From assembly GCA_027484315.1 (NCBI GenBank), contig JAIXTE010000014.1:1-37745 (forward strand): a stretch of 37,745 nucleotides of DNA, written 5' to 3'. The notes under the pieces were generated by a model, which made no database searches, had not been told where the DNA came from, and saw only the letters and a list, made by a program, of their open reading frames with translations. Both the position numbers and the translations under genes were made by a program. Origin of the DNA: Burkholderiales bacterium. Lineage in GTDB: Bacteria > Pseudomonadota > Gammaproteobacteria > Burkholderiales > Burkholderiaceae_B. This document shows positions 24,943 to 34,600 of the stretch, in pieces (within the stretch, counting starts at the first letter, position 1; each line of letters begins with the position of its first letter).

Positions 24943-26445
24943 ATGTCCAAGCCTCGCCAGTTGATTGCAGCCGTCGACATGGGATCCAGCAGTTTTCGCA
25001 TGATTGTTGCCCGCGTTGAAGAGCTGAACAAGCAATCCCAAATTTACATCATCGATTCCTTGAGGGAACCCGTCCGATTGGGGGCTGGTTTGAACGCTCA
25101 AAAGCAGCTCGATGACGCCTCACAAGAACGCGCATTGAATGCCCTCAGCCGCTTTGGAGAGCGCCTGCGCTCCTTCAAGCCCAGCGAAGTAAGGGCAGTA
25201 GCCACAAACGCAGTGCGGGTGGCCCGCAACGCCGCTGAATTCATTGCCAAGGCGGAAGAAGCACTCGGATTTCCGATCGACGTCATTTCCGGCGTGGAAG
25301 AAGCACGCCTGGTGTACTGCGGTGTGGCTCACCAGTTGCCGATTGGCCAAGGCAAACGCCTGGTCGTGGACATCGGTGGTGGCTCCACTGAATTCATCAT
25401 TGGCGATGACTACGAACCCGATGTGATGGAAAGCCTCTACATCGGATGTGTGAGCACCGCGCAACAGTATTTCGCAGATGGCAGCATTCAACCCAAAGCG
25501 ATGAAAAATGCCGTGATGGCAGCCCGCAAGGAAGTGGCTGTGCTGCGTCGCCAGATGATCGACAAGGGTTGGACACATGCCATTGGTTCATCGGGGACAG
25601 CCCGTGCCCTGGCGGAAATCTGCGTGGCCAACGGATTCACCGAACATGGCATTTCAGCGGAAGGATTGCGGCTGATCCGTGAGCATGTCACTGCAGCAGG
25701 CCATTTGGACCAAGTAACGCTGGAAGGCCTGAAACCGGACCGCCTGCCCATGATGCCAGGTGGATTGGCTGTGATGAGCGCCGTGTTCGAGGAACTGGAC
25801 CTGGAACACATGGATGTGACCGACGGCGCATTGCGCCAAGGTTTGCTTTACGACATGCTGGGCCGGCAACACAACGAGGACATGCGGGAAATTACCGTTG
25901 CGCAATTTTTGCATCGTTACAAAATTGACACGCAGCATGCCGAGAAAGTCAAAGTGCTGGCTGAAATGTTATTCAGTCAGCTGCTAAAACAGCAACCGGT
26001 GTTGAAAAGACAGTTGCCCATGTTGAGGTGGGCTGCCATGTTGCATGAAATTGGCCTTTCCATCGGCCACAACGGGCACCACAAGCACGCCGCGTACATT
26101 CTGAGCAATGCGGACATGCCCGGCTTCTCGAAACGAGAGCAGTTGCTGTTATCCACTTGGGTGTTGGCACACAACGGCAAGTTGGGCAAGGTCAGTGAAA
26201 TTGCGAATACGGCTGTGCAATGGGCCGCACCGATGTGTTTGCGACTGGCTGCCCTATTCCTGCGCCGCCGTGAAGTAGAAGCCCTGCCGGAACTAAGGGT
26301 GAAACTGCTTGAGCAAGGCGTGCAAATCAGCGTGCCAAAAAATTGGCTGCTGGATCATCCACTGACACAATACAGCCTGGAAACCGAGTTTGATCAATGG
26401 CAGCGTATTGGGCTGAACCTGGAACTGGTCACGCGCAGGCAGTAA
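24943..26445 (+). CDS. ppx: Exopolyphosphatase (Ppx/GppA family)
   Basis: 500 residues. It removes terminal phosphates from polyphosphate and may also convert pppGpp to ppGpp. The ASKHA-fold motifs are AAVDMGSSSFRMIVARVE at the start and VVDIGGGSTEFIIGDD near residue 145, with a third at GSSGTARALAE. The C-terminal HD-like domain contains MLHEIGLSIGHNGHHKHAAY. PPX and GppA cannot be separated from sequence alone, but the divergent ppk favours PPX. The start MSKPRQLIAAVDMG is at ATG 24943; no clear ribosome site. Confidence 0.93.
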   Translation: MSKPRQLIAAVDMGSSSFRMIVARVEELNKQSQIYIIDSLREPVRLGAGLNAQKQLDDASQERALNALSRFGERLRSFKPSEVRAVATNAVRVARNAAEFIAKAEEALGFPIDVISGVEEARLVYCGVAHQLPIGQGKRLVVDIGGGSTEFIIGDDYEPDVMESLYIGCVSTAQQYFADGSIQPKAMKNAVMAARKEVAVLRRQMIDKGWTHAIGSSGTARALAEICVANGFTEHGISAEGLRLIREHVTAAGHLDQVTLEGLKPDRLPMMPGGLAVMSAVFEELDLEHMDVTDGALRQGLLYDMLGRQHNEDMREITVAQFLHRYKIDTQHAEKVKVLAEMLFSQLLKQQPVLKRQLPMLRWAAMLHEIGLSIGHNGHHKHAAYILSNADMPGFSKREQLLLSTWVLAHNGKLGKVSEIANTAVQWAAPMCLRLAALFLRRREVEALPELRVKLLEQGVQISVPKNWLLDHPLTQYSLETEFDQWQRIGLNLELVTRRQ

Positions 26446-26475
26446 TTGCGGTTACGTGCTGTTTTTGCGCCCACC

Positions 26476-26553
26476 CGGTTTAGAACTCGCCCGGCGTGAA
26501 CTACTGCCACACGCTGATTTCGCGCCCACTCGGCGCGAATTCCAGCCCCTCGC
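26476..26553. repeat. Tandem repeat array A', two diverged ~39-bp units
   Basis: Units begin near 26476 (CGGTTTAGAACTCGCCCGGC) and 26515. They align with the 41-bp units of array A: both have a GGTTT/GATTT start, a GCCC block, CGGCGYGAA and a CC-rich end. The second unit is the outer left arm of palindrome P2. Confidence 0.6.
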
Positions 26554-26718
26554 CAGAAAACCTGTTGACCCCTTTTTGATATTCACATTGACTCAACAGA
26601 CTCGACAAAAAAGATGTTCGAGTCTGTTGTCGGCTTGCAGCCGAACGTTGCATGTGAATTCAAACGGGCAGGTTTTCTTGAAAGGCGAGGCGACTGGAAA
26701 CTCACTGCCGAGCGGGAT
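26526..26718. repeat. Long palindromic element P2, related to P1
   Basis: Nested inverted repeat of ~190 bp. The tip stem is 26594-26605 with 26618-26629 (12 perfect pairs) and loop CAAAAAAGATGT. AAAACCTG pairs with CAGGTTTT. The outer arms CTCGGCGCGAATTCCAG and the complement of CTGGAAACTCACTGCCGAG mirror each other. The inner flanks are almost identical to P1 (GACTCAACA, GTGAATTCAAACGGGCAGG), but the stems differ by paired changes. Confidence 0.85.
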
Positions 26719-26825
26719 GAAAAATGCTGGTGACTCATCGCACAGGTGACCACGACTCATGCCGGGTACGCAATACTGGTAGCGACTGGGCTCTAGCCAC
26801 ACAGGGCTGATCAGCGGCCAACTCG

Positions 26826-27025
26826 GAGACGCCCCGGCATTGCGCTTGCCTGTTCCGCACATTCAGCAAAACCGCCCCGTTTGGGCAAAGCTTCAATGTT
26901 CGCGCGCTGCGCGACACAGGAAACCGACAGTCTGTTTTGTCGGGTTCCTGTGAATGCAAAGCTTTCGTTCAAAAAGGGATTAGCGGTTTTCTGTGCGAAA
27001 TTGGGCAACGCAAGCCGGGAAGGCC
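26826..27025. repeat. Long palindromic element P2', related to P1'
   Basis: Nested inverted repeat of ~200 bp. The tip stem is 26915-26929 with 26938-26952 (15 positions, one mismatch) around a loop GTCTGTTT. AAAACCGC pairs with GCGGTTTT, and the outer arms (CCGGCATTGCGCTTGCC against GGGCAACGCAAGCCGGG) extend it. TCAAAAAGGGATTAGCGG matches the block TCAAAAAGGGATCAGCGG of P1'. Confidence 0.82.
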
Positions 27026-27133
27026 AAATACGCACAGCAATGCGAAATCGGGCAAGGCGTGCCGGGAAGGCGAAATACGCACTGCGATACTGAATCGGGC
27101 AACGCAAGCCGGGAAGACCAAAGCAAAACCGAT
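26994..27133. repeat. Tandem repeat array B', three ~47-bp units
   Basis: Units begin near 26994, 27041 and 27088. The shared core is GGGCAACGCAAGCCGGGAAG followed by GCSAAATACGCAC; the last unit decays at the acyltransferase stop. The GGCAAG...GCCGGGAAGGC core resembles GGCAAGCCACGCCGGGGAGG of array B. The first unit is the right arm of P2'. Together with A', P2 and P2' it fills the whole gap 26446-27137, which has no gene. Confidence 0.8.
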
Positions 27134-27137
27134 GCGT

Positions 27138-27926
27138 TCAGATGAACCCAAAGTGCCTCGCATACCGTGGGCTCATGCGGTCAATTGAAAGCAGCATCAT
27201 GAAATCAGCTGTATTGAAATCCGGATCCCAGGCTGGCTCGCCACACACCACAGCGCCCAGGCGCAAGTATCCTTTCACCAAGGGAGGCGGTTCAATTTCC
27301 ACGTCACAACGCAGGCGCTCCACCGGCAAGCGGTTCTTGGGAAAAACCTGGCAGCTGGCTTCGGCCAGATGGGGTTCAAGCTGCTTAAACAGGCTTGCGG
27401 CCTGGTGGCCACCGTCGCGCAGGCTCACGCTGGCACAGCCGATCAAGTGCTTGTAACCACCATGCTTCATGTACTGGGCAATGCCGCTCCACAGCAGCAT
27501 GATGGCCGCGCCGTTGCGGTAATCAGGGTGCACACAGGAACGCCCTACTTCCACAGTGCTTTTGCGCAAACGCTCAATGCGGTTCATGAAAAACTCGGTT
27601 TCGGAATACCAACATTTCAAACGCGCGGCGTTTTCAGGAGCAAGAATGCGGTAGGTACCCACCACCTCACCCGTTTGGCTGTTCCTGACAAGCAAGTGAT
27701 CGCAATACGCATCAAACACATCGTGGTCGATGCCGTTGGTGCCCAGGTCCGCGCCATATTCTTCAGAAAATATACTAAATCGCAGCTTCTGGGCCTCAAG
27801 CACTTCAGCAGCAGTCCTGGCCAGACAAACCTCCAGAGATGGCGCCTGCGCGCGGGCTGGGCTGCTGAGATATACGGCGTTGCGCAAGGCATCCTGCTTG
27901 CTCATTTCCTGCTTGATCGCGTCCAT
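27138..27926 (-). CDS. olsB: GNAT-type N-acyltransferase, OlsB-like (ornithine lipid synthesis)
   Basis: 262 residues. It resembles the acyl-ACP-dependent ornithine N-acyltransferase/hemolysin-like family. The GNAT core is TAAEVLEAQKLRFSIFSEEY, then VVGTYRILAPENAA, then STVEVGRSCVHPDYRNGAAI. The family tail has PPPLVKGYLRLGAVVCGEPA and FNTADFMMLLSIDRMSPRYA, where a Gly-Tyr-Leu-Arg and Asp-Phe pair are typical. It would be the first step of phosphorus-free ornithine lipid formation at the inner membrane; no olsA partner is next to it, so the substrate remains a guess. Start ATG 27926 (MDAIKQEMSKQDALRN). It is divergent from the cold-shock gene. Confidence 0.75.
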   Translation of the reverse strand: MDAIKQEMSKQDALRNAVYLSSPARAQAPSLEVCLARTAAEVLEAQKLRFSIFSEEYGADLGTNGIDHDVFDAYCDHLLVRNSQTGEVVGTYRILAPENAARLKCWYSETEFFMNRIERLRKSTVEVGRSCVHPDYRNGAAIMLLWSGIAQYMKHGGYKHLIGCASVSLRDGGHQAASLFKQLEPHLAEASCQVFPKNRLPVERLRCDVEIEPPPLVKGYLRLGAVVCGEPAWDPDFNTADFMMLLSIDRMSPRYARHFGFI

Positions 27927-28029
27927 TTTGAGATCCGTTTTTCATTTCGATGACATGAAATCTACGGACTGGATGTGACAGAGCAATAAAAGAAATATGA
28001 AGAAAAAGTGACTGAATCGAAAATGGTGC

Positions 28030-28057
28030 TTGACATAGCGTGGGAAAAGCCTAAACT
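28030..28057 (+). promoter_or_regulatory. Sigma-70-type promoter of the cold-shock gene
   Basis: TTGACA at 28030-28035 and TAAACT at 28052-28057 are separated by 16 bases. Transcription would begin near 28064, leaving a leader of roughly 130 nt before the ATG at 28193. A long leader is the usual setting for post-transcriptional temperature control of csp genes. Confidence 0.7.
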
Positions 28058-28192
28058 GAGTTCAGCAAAAAAAATTTGGCGCTACTTCAGGTCAGTTCAA
28101 TTCAGGCAAACCGCTTAAGCAATAGTTCTGTTTCTCGAATTTCACCCAGTTTTTTAGCTATTTTGTTCAATTCAGAAATCCAGGATATTGCT

Positions 28193-28402
28193 ATGTCTGA
28201 TACCGTAACCGGTCAAGTTAAATTTTTCAACGAATCCAAAGGCTTTGGCTTCATTTCCCGTGAAAACGGTCCTGACGTGTTCGTACACTTCAGCGCCATT
28301 CAGGGCAACGGCTTCAAAACCTTGGCTGAAGGCCAGAAAGTGTCTTTCACTGTGACTCAAGGTCAGAAAGGCCCACAAGCTGAAAACGTAACAGCGCTGT
28401 AA
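28193..28402 (+). CDS. cspA: Cold-shock protein, CspA family
   Basis: 69 residues, one complete cold-shock domain. RNP1 is KGFGFIS and RNP2 is VFVHFSAI, which bind single-stranded RNA or DNA. The start [17 protein letters not shown] is standard; the in-frame extension to 28076 is the leader. It is an RNA chaperone that may act as an antiterminator. It is followed at once by a strong terminator. Which paralog (CspA, CspC, CspE) cannot be told. Confidence 0.95.
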   Translation: MSDTVTGQVKFFNESKGFGFISRENGPDVFVHFSAIQGNGFKTLAEGQKVSFTVTQGQKGPQAENVTAL

Positions 28403-28416
28403 TTCACGCGTCTGTG

Positions 28417-28448
28417 AAAAAAAAGCCGCCTTTGGGCGGCTTTTTTTA
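28417..28448 (+). terminator. Rho-independent terminator, probably bidirectional
   Basis: A-rich stretch, then AGCCGCC TTTG GGCGGCT followed by a run of T. The matching A run on the 5' side makes it usable also for the convergent minus-strand gene ending at 28468. Confidence 0.93.
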
Positions 28449-28467
28449 TGCCTGTACTTTGGTCAAA

Positions 28468-30369
28468 TCAAGTCCATGCATCCATCACCTGCCGCCTCTT
28501 GTGCAGGTTCTCAGTTGACCTTTCCACATTCCCCTTCCAGCCCTCAATTTCCAGGGCTATTTTGGCAGCACCCATGAAAATCAATGCGGGAACAGCCACC
28601 ACCAGCATTTGTGCGGCTGTGCTCACGACAGAAACAGGAACTGCAAATTTAGAACTCAGTTCTATTTGCAAGGGAAAGTTCACCGAGGTATTTGCTTCAG
28701 GTCCGTTAAACCCTACACCGTTGCCACCGGCCAGGCTCACTATCAACAATGCTTCAGCAACCGCCCAGGTTGCACTCGAAAAAAAGCGGCCAATGCTGAA
28801 ACTCATGGATCGGGAATTGGGTATCTTGAATGCACTTTCTGTAATTCGGCCACTAAGCCAGGCAATCGGACGAGTCAACTGATAATTCAGCGACAACAAG
28901 ATGCTGTGGTTAACCACCCTGAGAAACTCTGCGCAGCGGGTCAAGCCCACTGTCACCTGACCATACTGGTGTGGATTGTCCAGAATATTCTGGGCTGAAC
29001 GGTAATACTTGTGTGCGAAAAGTGGATTTTTCCGCTGTGCATCTTTGATTGCCTGATACTCGGGGCTGGATTTTATCAATGAACGCTCGGCCCATTGATT
29101 GGCACCGCAGCGTTTGAGGAATCCGGGCCATAGTTTCTTCGAGCCAGAATGTTGGAGCTTTTCGAACCCCCGCTCGATGGACTGGCGCGTATCCCGGAAT
29201 ATGACATCCTTGTTGTCATCAATCGCAGTGTGCTCAATCAGATTGGTCAGGGCAATAAAATGATTTTCCCGCCGCAACAATTCTCCTTTCTGGTTTTCGG
29301 GATCCAAAAATTTCTGTGGCGTGAAACCGGAAGGGTCGACTTCAGTCAGGTAGGAACCGACTGTGTCTTCTATGGCCTGCCGGGCCTCTGCACGGGAGTC
29401 TGCTGATTTCACGGCATTCATCAACCGATGCAGTAAAATTGGGGTTTTGTCGGAACAGCGATAGTCTTTTCCCACGCCACGTTTCATGGCTTTCATCAAC
29501 AAAGTTTGGGCATTTGGCTTGCTTTTTACCTCATTCAACAACAGGTAAAGCCTTTCCATGTGCTTGTTGTAATTCTTTTCAATATTGTCAACCAATCCTT
29601 TTTCAAGCGGTGCTTTGGTCGCCGTCGCCGCACTGCATCCGCCAAACCCAAGGGAAAACAGGGATGCCAAGGCAGCAATTGCACTGACACCCCCAACAAT
29701 AAGCGTCACATCTTTCTTGAGTGTCTCCCTGGCGGCATTGCCGATTCTTCCTAATGATTCACTAAGGCCCTTGCCTATTGCAGTCACCGCACAAAAAACA
29801 GGAACCAGACTCGCAGCGGTTCGCCAATGACCCCGCTCGGTTTTGTCATCAAACTTGGGATTAGAAAGTATCTTGATGCTTTTCTGGGTCATGCCCGTGG
29901 GTGCAGCACCCAATTCGGTGATGCCATTTGCATGGTGTGCCCACCGTGAAAGCCGCATGGCCCATTTGCCATGCCTGGACAATGTTCCATTTTCGTTTTC
30001 TGTGCGCAAAGCCCTGTTGAAGCGAATATTGTCCTGACGCCAGAAACGGCTTTTAATATTGTTGTTGTTGGCCAGATCCAGCTTAACAGGCGCACCTGAA
30101 TTGGAGGCTTTGGCTCTATGTTTCTCAGCCGCTATTGCAGCGGTGACCCGCTGGCTGCCTTCATAGGCATTGCGCCGATAGCGATCCGCTGCCGTGTTGC
30201 CATCGATGAGGATGCGGAGCCGATTCATGACCGTTCGTTTGGCAACATGGGCTGGCCCAATTTGCTTGAAATTGGCTTTTCTAGTGATATGTGCGACTGT
30301 CTTCTGCAGCGAAAAAACCTGTTGATCACCACCGCTACAAATTGGTGCAATAGATCGGCAATTTGCCAT
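28468..30369 (-). CDS. Large uncharacterised protein with hydrophobic segments
   Basis: 633 residues from ATG 30369 (MANCRSIAPICSGGDQQVF), chosen because AAGGA lies seven bases upstream; the frame is open to 30558. I recognise no domain. The first ~170 residues are polar and rich in Asn, Arg, Lys and Ala, without a signal peptide. Two hydrophobic stretches follow (TAASLVPVFCAVTAIGKGL and LIVGGVSAIAALASLFSLGF), the second containing GGCSAA. A long charged, probably helical region covers roughly 220-500, and two further hydrophobic stretches lie near the C-terminus (TWAVAEALLIVSLAGG and AAQMLVVAVPALIFMGAAKI). Such a layout, a polar N-terminus plus paired hydrophobic segments, occurs in secreted effectors or translocators, but that is a weak analogy. 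It is more AT-rich than neighbouring core genes. It is divergent from the LysR gene (211 bp gap). Confidence 0.6.
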   Translation of the reverse strand: MANCRSIAPICSGGDQQVFSLQKTVAHITRKANFKQIGPAHVAKRTVMNRLRILIDGNTAADRYRRNAYEGSQRVTAAIAAEKHRAKASNSGAPVKLDLANNNNIKSRFWRQDNIRFNRALRTENENGTLSRHGKWAMRLSRWAHHANGITELGAAPTGMTQKSIKILSNPKFDDKTERGHWRTAASLVPVFCAVTAIGKGLSESLGRIGNAARETLKKDVTLIVGGVSAIAALASLFSLGFGGCSAATATKAPLEKGLVDNIEKNYNKHMERLYLLLNEVKSKPNAQTLLMKAMKRGVGKDYRCSDKTPILLHRLMNAVKSADSRAEARQAIEDTVGSYLTEVDPSGFTPQKFLDPENQKGELLRRENHFIALTNLIEHTAIDDNKDVIFRDTRQSIERGFEKLQHSGSKKLWPGFLKRCGANQWAERSLIKSSPEYQAIKDAQRKNPLFAHKYYRSAQNILDNPHQYGQVTVGLTRCAEFLRVVNHSILLSLNYQLTRPIAWLSGRITESAFKIPNSRSMSFSIGRFFSSATWAVAEALLIVSLAGGNGVGFNGPEANTSVNFPLQIELSSKFAVPVSVVSTAAQMLVVAVPALIFMGAAKIALEIEGWKGNVERSTENLHKRRQVMDAWT

Positions 30370-30580
30370 ACAAACATCCTTTTGACCTGGTTGGGTTGTG
30401 TCGAGGCAAATGGATGACAGGATTGTTTGTTTTTTGTTACGGTGCCATGAAACTGTCACAATTACAAAAAACGGCGTTTTGCCCCACCATTTCGAGGTAG
30501 GAACCTTCATGTTTACCGATTCAAACAGATAAAAATGTCTCGGTGAACTGCCGATCAAATCGAATCAAAATACAAAACTC

Positions 30581-31483
30581 ATGGACCATTTCAAACAAAT
30601 CGCAACCTTCGCATCGGTGGCCAGCAAGGGAAGCCTGTCTTCAGCAGCGAGAGATGAAGGAGTGGCTCCTGCAGTCATCAGCCGCAGGCTTGATGCCTTG
30701 GAAGCGCGCCTGGGCGTGAAATTGCTACAGCGCAGCACTCGTTCATTGAGCCTCACTCATGAAGGCGCTGCTTTTCTTGAAGACTGTCAACGGATCCTGA
30801 ATGACCTGTCCAATGCTGAGGCCAGCGTCAGCCTGGGTGGCATCAAGGCCAGCGGACACTTGCGCATTTCCGCGCCGGGTGGATTTGGCAGACAACATGT
30901 GGCGCCCCTGGTACATGAATTTGTACGCGAACATCCGGAGGTGACGGTGTCGCTTGACCTGTCCGATCGCGTGGTGGATCTGCTCAATGAAAACATGGAC
31001 TGTGCTGTACGCATTGGAGTTCTTCCCGACTCCAGCCTGATCGGGGTGAAATTGGCCGAGAACCAACGGCTCGTGGTGGCCAGTCCGAATTACCTCCAAC
31101 AACACGGAGTACCCAAGCACCCCCAGGACTTGAATGCCCACAACTGCCTTAATCTGGTCAGCTCGGGTGCACCCAGTGGTTGGCTCTTTACCATCGACGG
31201 CGCTGCCACGCCAATTCGTGTCAGCGGCAACCTGGCTTGCAACGATGGATCATCCATTCTGGATTGGATATTGAACGATGCCGGGCTGGCGTGGCGAAGC
31301 CGTTGGGAAGTGCAACAACATTTGAAAAGTGGTCGGCTTGTGTCCGTGCTGGATGATTTTGTAGCACCCCCCAACGCAATTTATGCCGTTTTTCCAGACA
31401 GGAAATACCTTCCCCTGCGGCTTCGTCTCTGGATCGACTTCCTCAAAACCCGCTACAACGTTGACTCCTATTGGGATGCGTGA
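30581..31483 (+). CDS. LysR-family transcriptional regulator
   Basis: 300 residues. The N-terminal winged helix-turn-helix is clear: FKQIATFASVASKGSLSSAA then VAPAVISRRLDALEARLGVK and LLQRSTRSLSLT. The C-terminal substrate-binding domain contains GHLRISAPGGFGRQHVAPLV and the CR-type segment DCAVRIGVLPDSSLIG. The start MDHFKQIA is the usual form. Its target is unknown; LysR regulators often control the divergent gene, here the large orphan protein ending at 28468, but no clear T-N11-A operator was identified by eye. Confidence 0.9.
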   Translation: MDHFKQIATFASVASKGSLSSAARDEGVAPAVISRRLDALEARLGVKLLQRSTRSLSLTHEGAAFLEDCQRILNDLSNAEASVSLGGIKASGHLRISAPGGFGRQHVAPLVHEFVREHPEVTVSLDLSDRVVDLLNENMDCAVRIGVLPDSSLIGVKLAENQRLVVASPNYLQQHGVPKHPQDLNAHNCLNLVSSGAPSGWLFTIDGAATPIRVSGNLACNDGSSILDWILNDAGLAWRSRWEVQQHLKSGRLVSVLDDFVAPPNAIYAVFPDRKYLPLRLRLWIDFLKTRYNVDSYWDA

Positions 31484-31616
31484 AACTTGATTCCAATAAG
31501 GTGGGGAAAGGTCCCCTTTATCCTTGAATACCCCCGAAATTTGGTAAGTCACAATGTTGATGGGTTGCTATGCCCGATGAACCAACAACTTTTACACTTG
31601 CCGCAGGCTATTTCGT

Positions 31617-34600
31617 GTGACTATCCGCAAAAACCGCTATCAATGGACACTGGCAAGCGCGCTACTGTGCGCACTGGGCTTCGCCTTGCTTGCTATTGCT
31701 GTCACAGACCTGCGTCGAATCAACCAATCGGTCAAAGACAGTTCACAAACGCAATTGCGCCTGTTGCACGACATTCTGAATGATGAACTGGTTGCAGTCA
31801 TTCGATCATTTGATGCCGCATCCATTCAGATGGCCGATCAGATTTCTTCCGGATATCATGCGGAAATAGGCAAGCGGCTTGAGTTGATCAATAGCGCCTT
31901 GCCCGGCATAAAAACCGTATTGACACGCGACATTTCCGGCCAGGTGCTCGCGCAAACCGGCGAAGATCCGGAACTGATCAATACGCAATCCATTTTTATC
32001 CCCAAACCCCAACATGATCACAACACCAGACTGGTGTCCTTCTCCAAGCAATTCACTCCCAGTGGGGAATTGGTCCTGGTCCTCAACTATCAGGTGAAAG
32101 GTGCGGGCGGTGACGTGCTGGGTGTGCTGCAAGGCCGTATCGACCCAATGTATTTGCAGGAGAAGTTTCGGCACCTGAGGCTGAGCGACAACATGACAAC
32201 AGGGCTGGCCTTTGAAGACGGTTCGATCCTGATCATTGAGCCAAAGTTCGCAGAGGCACTTGATGTGCGAATAACTGGATTGGGTAATTCCGCAACTCAA
32301 GTTACGCCAGAGATGTTTCCTGATCACGTTTTTGCCAGCGAAGTATTAAGTGTTCCGGCAGACCTGGACATTCTGATCCCCCTTCATCTGGTGACTTGGG
32401 CAGATGCAGGCCCCCTGAAAGCGCAGTGGCAGGACGACACCATGGGTATGCTGACCGCCTATCTGGCCTTTTGCGCGCTGACCTTCCTCATGGTAAGTGC
32501 AAATGCAAACCACCAGGCCAAACAGCTGGAAGCAAAACAGAAAGCGCTGGAAGAAAAACAATTCGATGACGAACGCTTTCAGTTGGCCACTGAAAGTGCG
32601 GGTATTGGCGTTTGGGAATACCACATCAAAGACAAGACGCTTCGCTGGGACAAAGCCATGCGCACAATTTACGGCGTGGGCAACGAACAGGAATTGATCA
32701 CCTTCAAGGAGTGGCTTACGCACCTCCTGCCTGAAGATGTGGACAAGCTGAAAAATGTATTGATCGATGCATCGAACAATACAAACGCTGTGGAATTCAA
32801 TTTCAGCATTCGTCGCGCAAGCGATGGTCGCGTTCGCCATTTACAGGCTAGAGCCAAAACACACCGGGACATAGAGGGGGTGCCCGATCGGCTGATTGGC
32901 GTGAATGTGGACATCACAGTTCAACGTGAATTTGAAAATGCCCTGCGAGACGCTGAAGAACGTTTTCGAACCTCTTTTGAATGGGCCGCGATTGGTATGG
33001 CCATGCTGAACTGCAATGGCAAGTTTCTCCAAGTCAACAGGGCCTTGTCAGACATTCTGGGATACAGCGAGTCCGAACTGCTGGGTTTCAGCTTTGACGC
33101 CATCACCCACCCGCAAGACACCCGACAGCACACTCACCTCGTTCGAGATGTATTGAAAGGCCGGCGTCACAATTACCAACTGGAGAAACGATACATTCAC
33201 AAGGACGGTCACGTGGTGTGGGCGTACCTGTCGGTGTCTGCGGTGAGAAACGACAAGAACCGCGTCATTTATTTCATCTCGCAGATCCAGGACATCACCG
33301 AGCGCAAGCGCAATGAGGCAACCCTGATAGAACGGGAACATTTTCTGCGCACTCTGTCGGAATGCCTGCCCGGATTGGTATCCTATTGGAGTACCGACCT
33401 GCGCTGCCATTTTGCGAACAAGAATCATGAAAAGTGGTCCAGCGTACCGGCGGATAAAATGCGTGGCCAGCACATGCGCAAAGTGTTGGGAGAGGAGTTG
33501 TTTCTGCACGATCACCACTATGTGCTGGGTGTTTTGAAAGGCGAGAAACAGCGGTTCGAGCGCAGAAAGCCGCTGTTGAGTGGCGGTTATGCCGACATGC
33601 TGGTGCACTTGATTCCCGACGTTCTGTACGGAAAGGTGGAAGGATTTTTCTCGATCTCGACCAACATCACGGATTTCAAGGCCCAGCAACGTGAGCTGGA
33701 ACGGATCAACCAGGCTCTGACCGACAGAACAGCCCAGGCCGAGGCGGCAAGCAAAGCCAAAGGTGCGTTTTTGGCCAATATGAGCCATGAAATTCGCACT
33801 CCAATGAACGCCATCATGGGCTTGCTTCAATTGCTCGAAGATACGGATTTACAGGCCAGGCAACGGGATTATCTGAGCAAGATCGGCTCGGCTGCTGACG
33901 TGCTGTTGAACGTTCTGAATGACATTCTGGACATTTCCAGGGTGGAGGCAAACAAGCTGGAACTGAGCACCAGCCGATTCCTGTTGGACCAGGTCTTGAG
34001 CAAAGCCACTGACCTTTTCGCCTACCGGGCTGAAGAAAAAGCGATTCAACTGTACTGCACAAAAGACGCCAACTGCCCGGTCAGCATGAAAGGTGACCGA
34101 CTGCGGTTGGCACAAATTCTGAACAACCTGTTGTCAAACGCCCTGAAGTTTACAGACAAGGGGCGCATTCACTTGCAGGTTCAAAGTGTCAAACACGGCA
34201 AGCAACTGCAGTTCAGCGTAAAAGACACTGGCATCGGTATGAGCGAGGAGCAATGTGCAGAATTGTTCAAACCGTTTAGCCAGGTGGACGACAGTTCATC
34301 GCGCCGTTACGGTGGTGCAGGCCTTGGCTTGTCCATCTGCAAAAACCTGGTGGAACTGATGGGTGGCTCGATCTGGGTTGAAAGCATGGTGGGCATGGGT
34401 ACCACCTTTCACTTCACCGTGGATTGCATTGAACCGGACTTCCAGGTGCGCCCCGAAGACCAACAAGCCCTGAAACTGTTAACCCAGCCAGCAACGGTTC
34501 AAAACGGACCGGAAACACCCCCGATGCTGAACAGGCATGTGCTCGTAGCCGATGACCACAAGCTGAACCGCATGGTAGCCTCGGAGATGCTGAAAAAATG

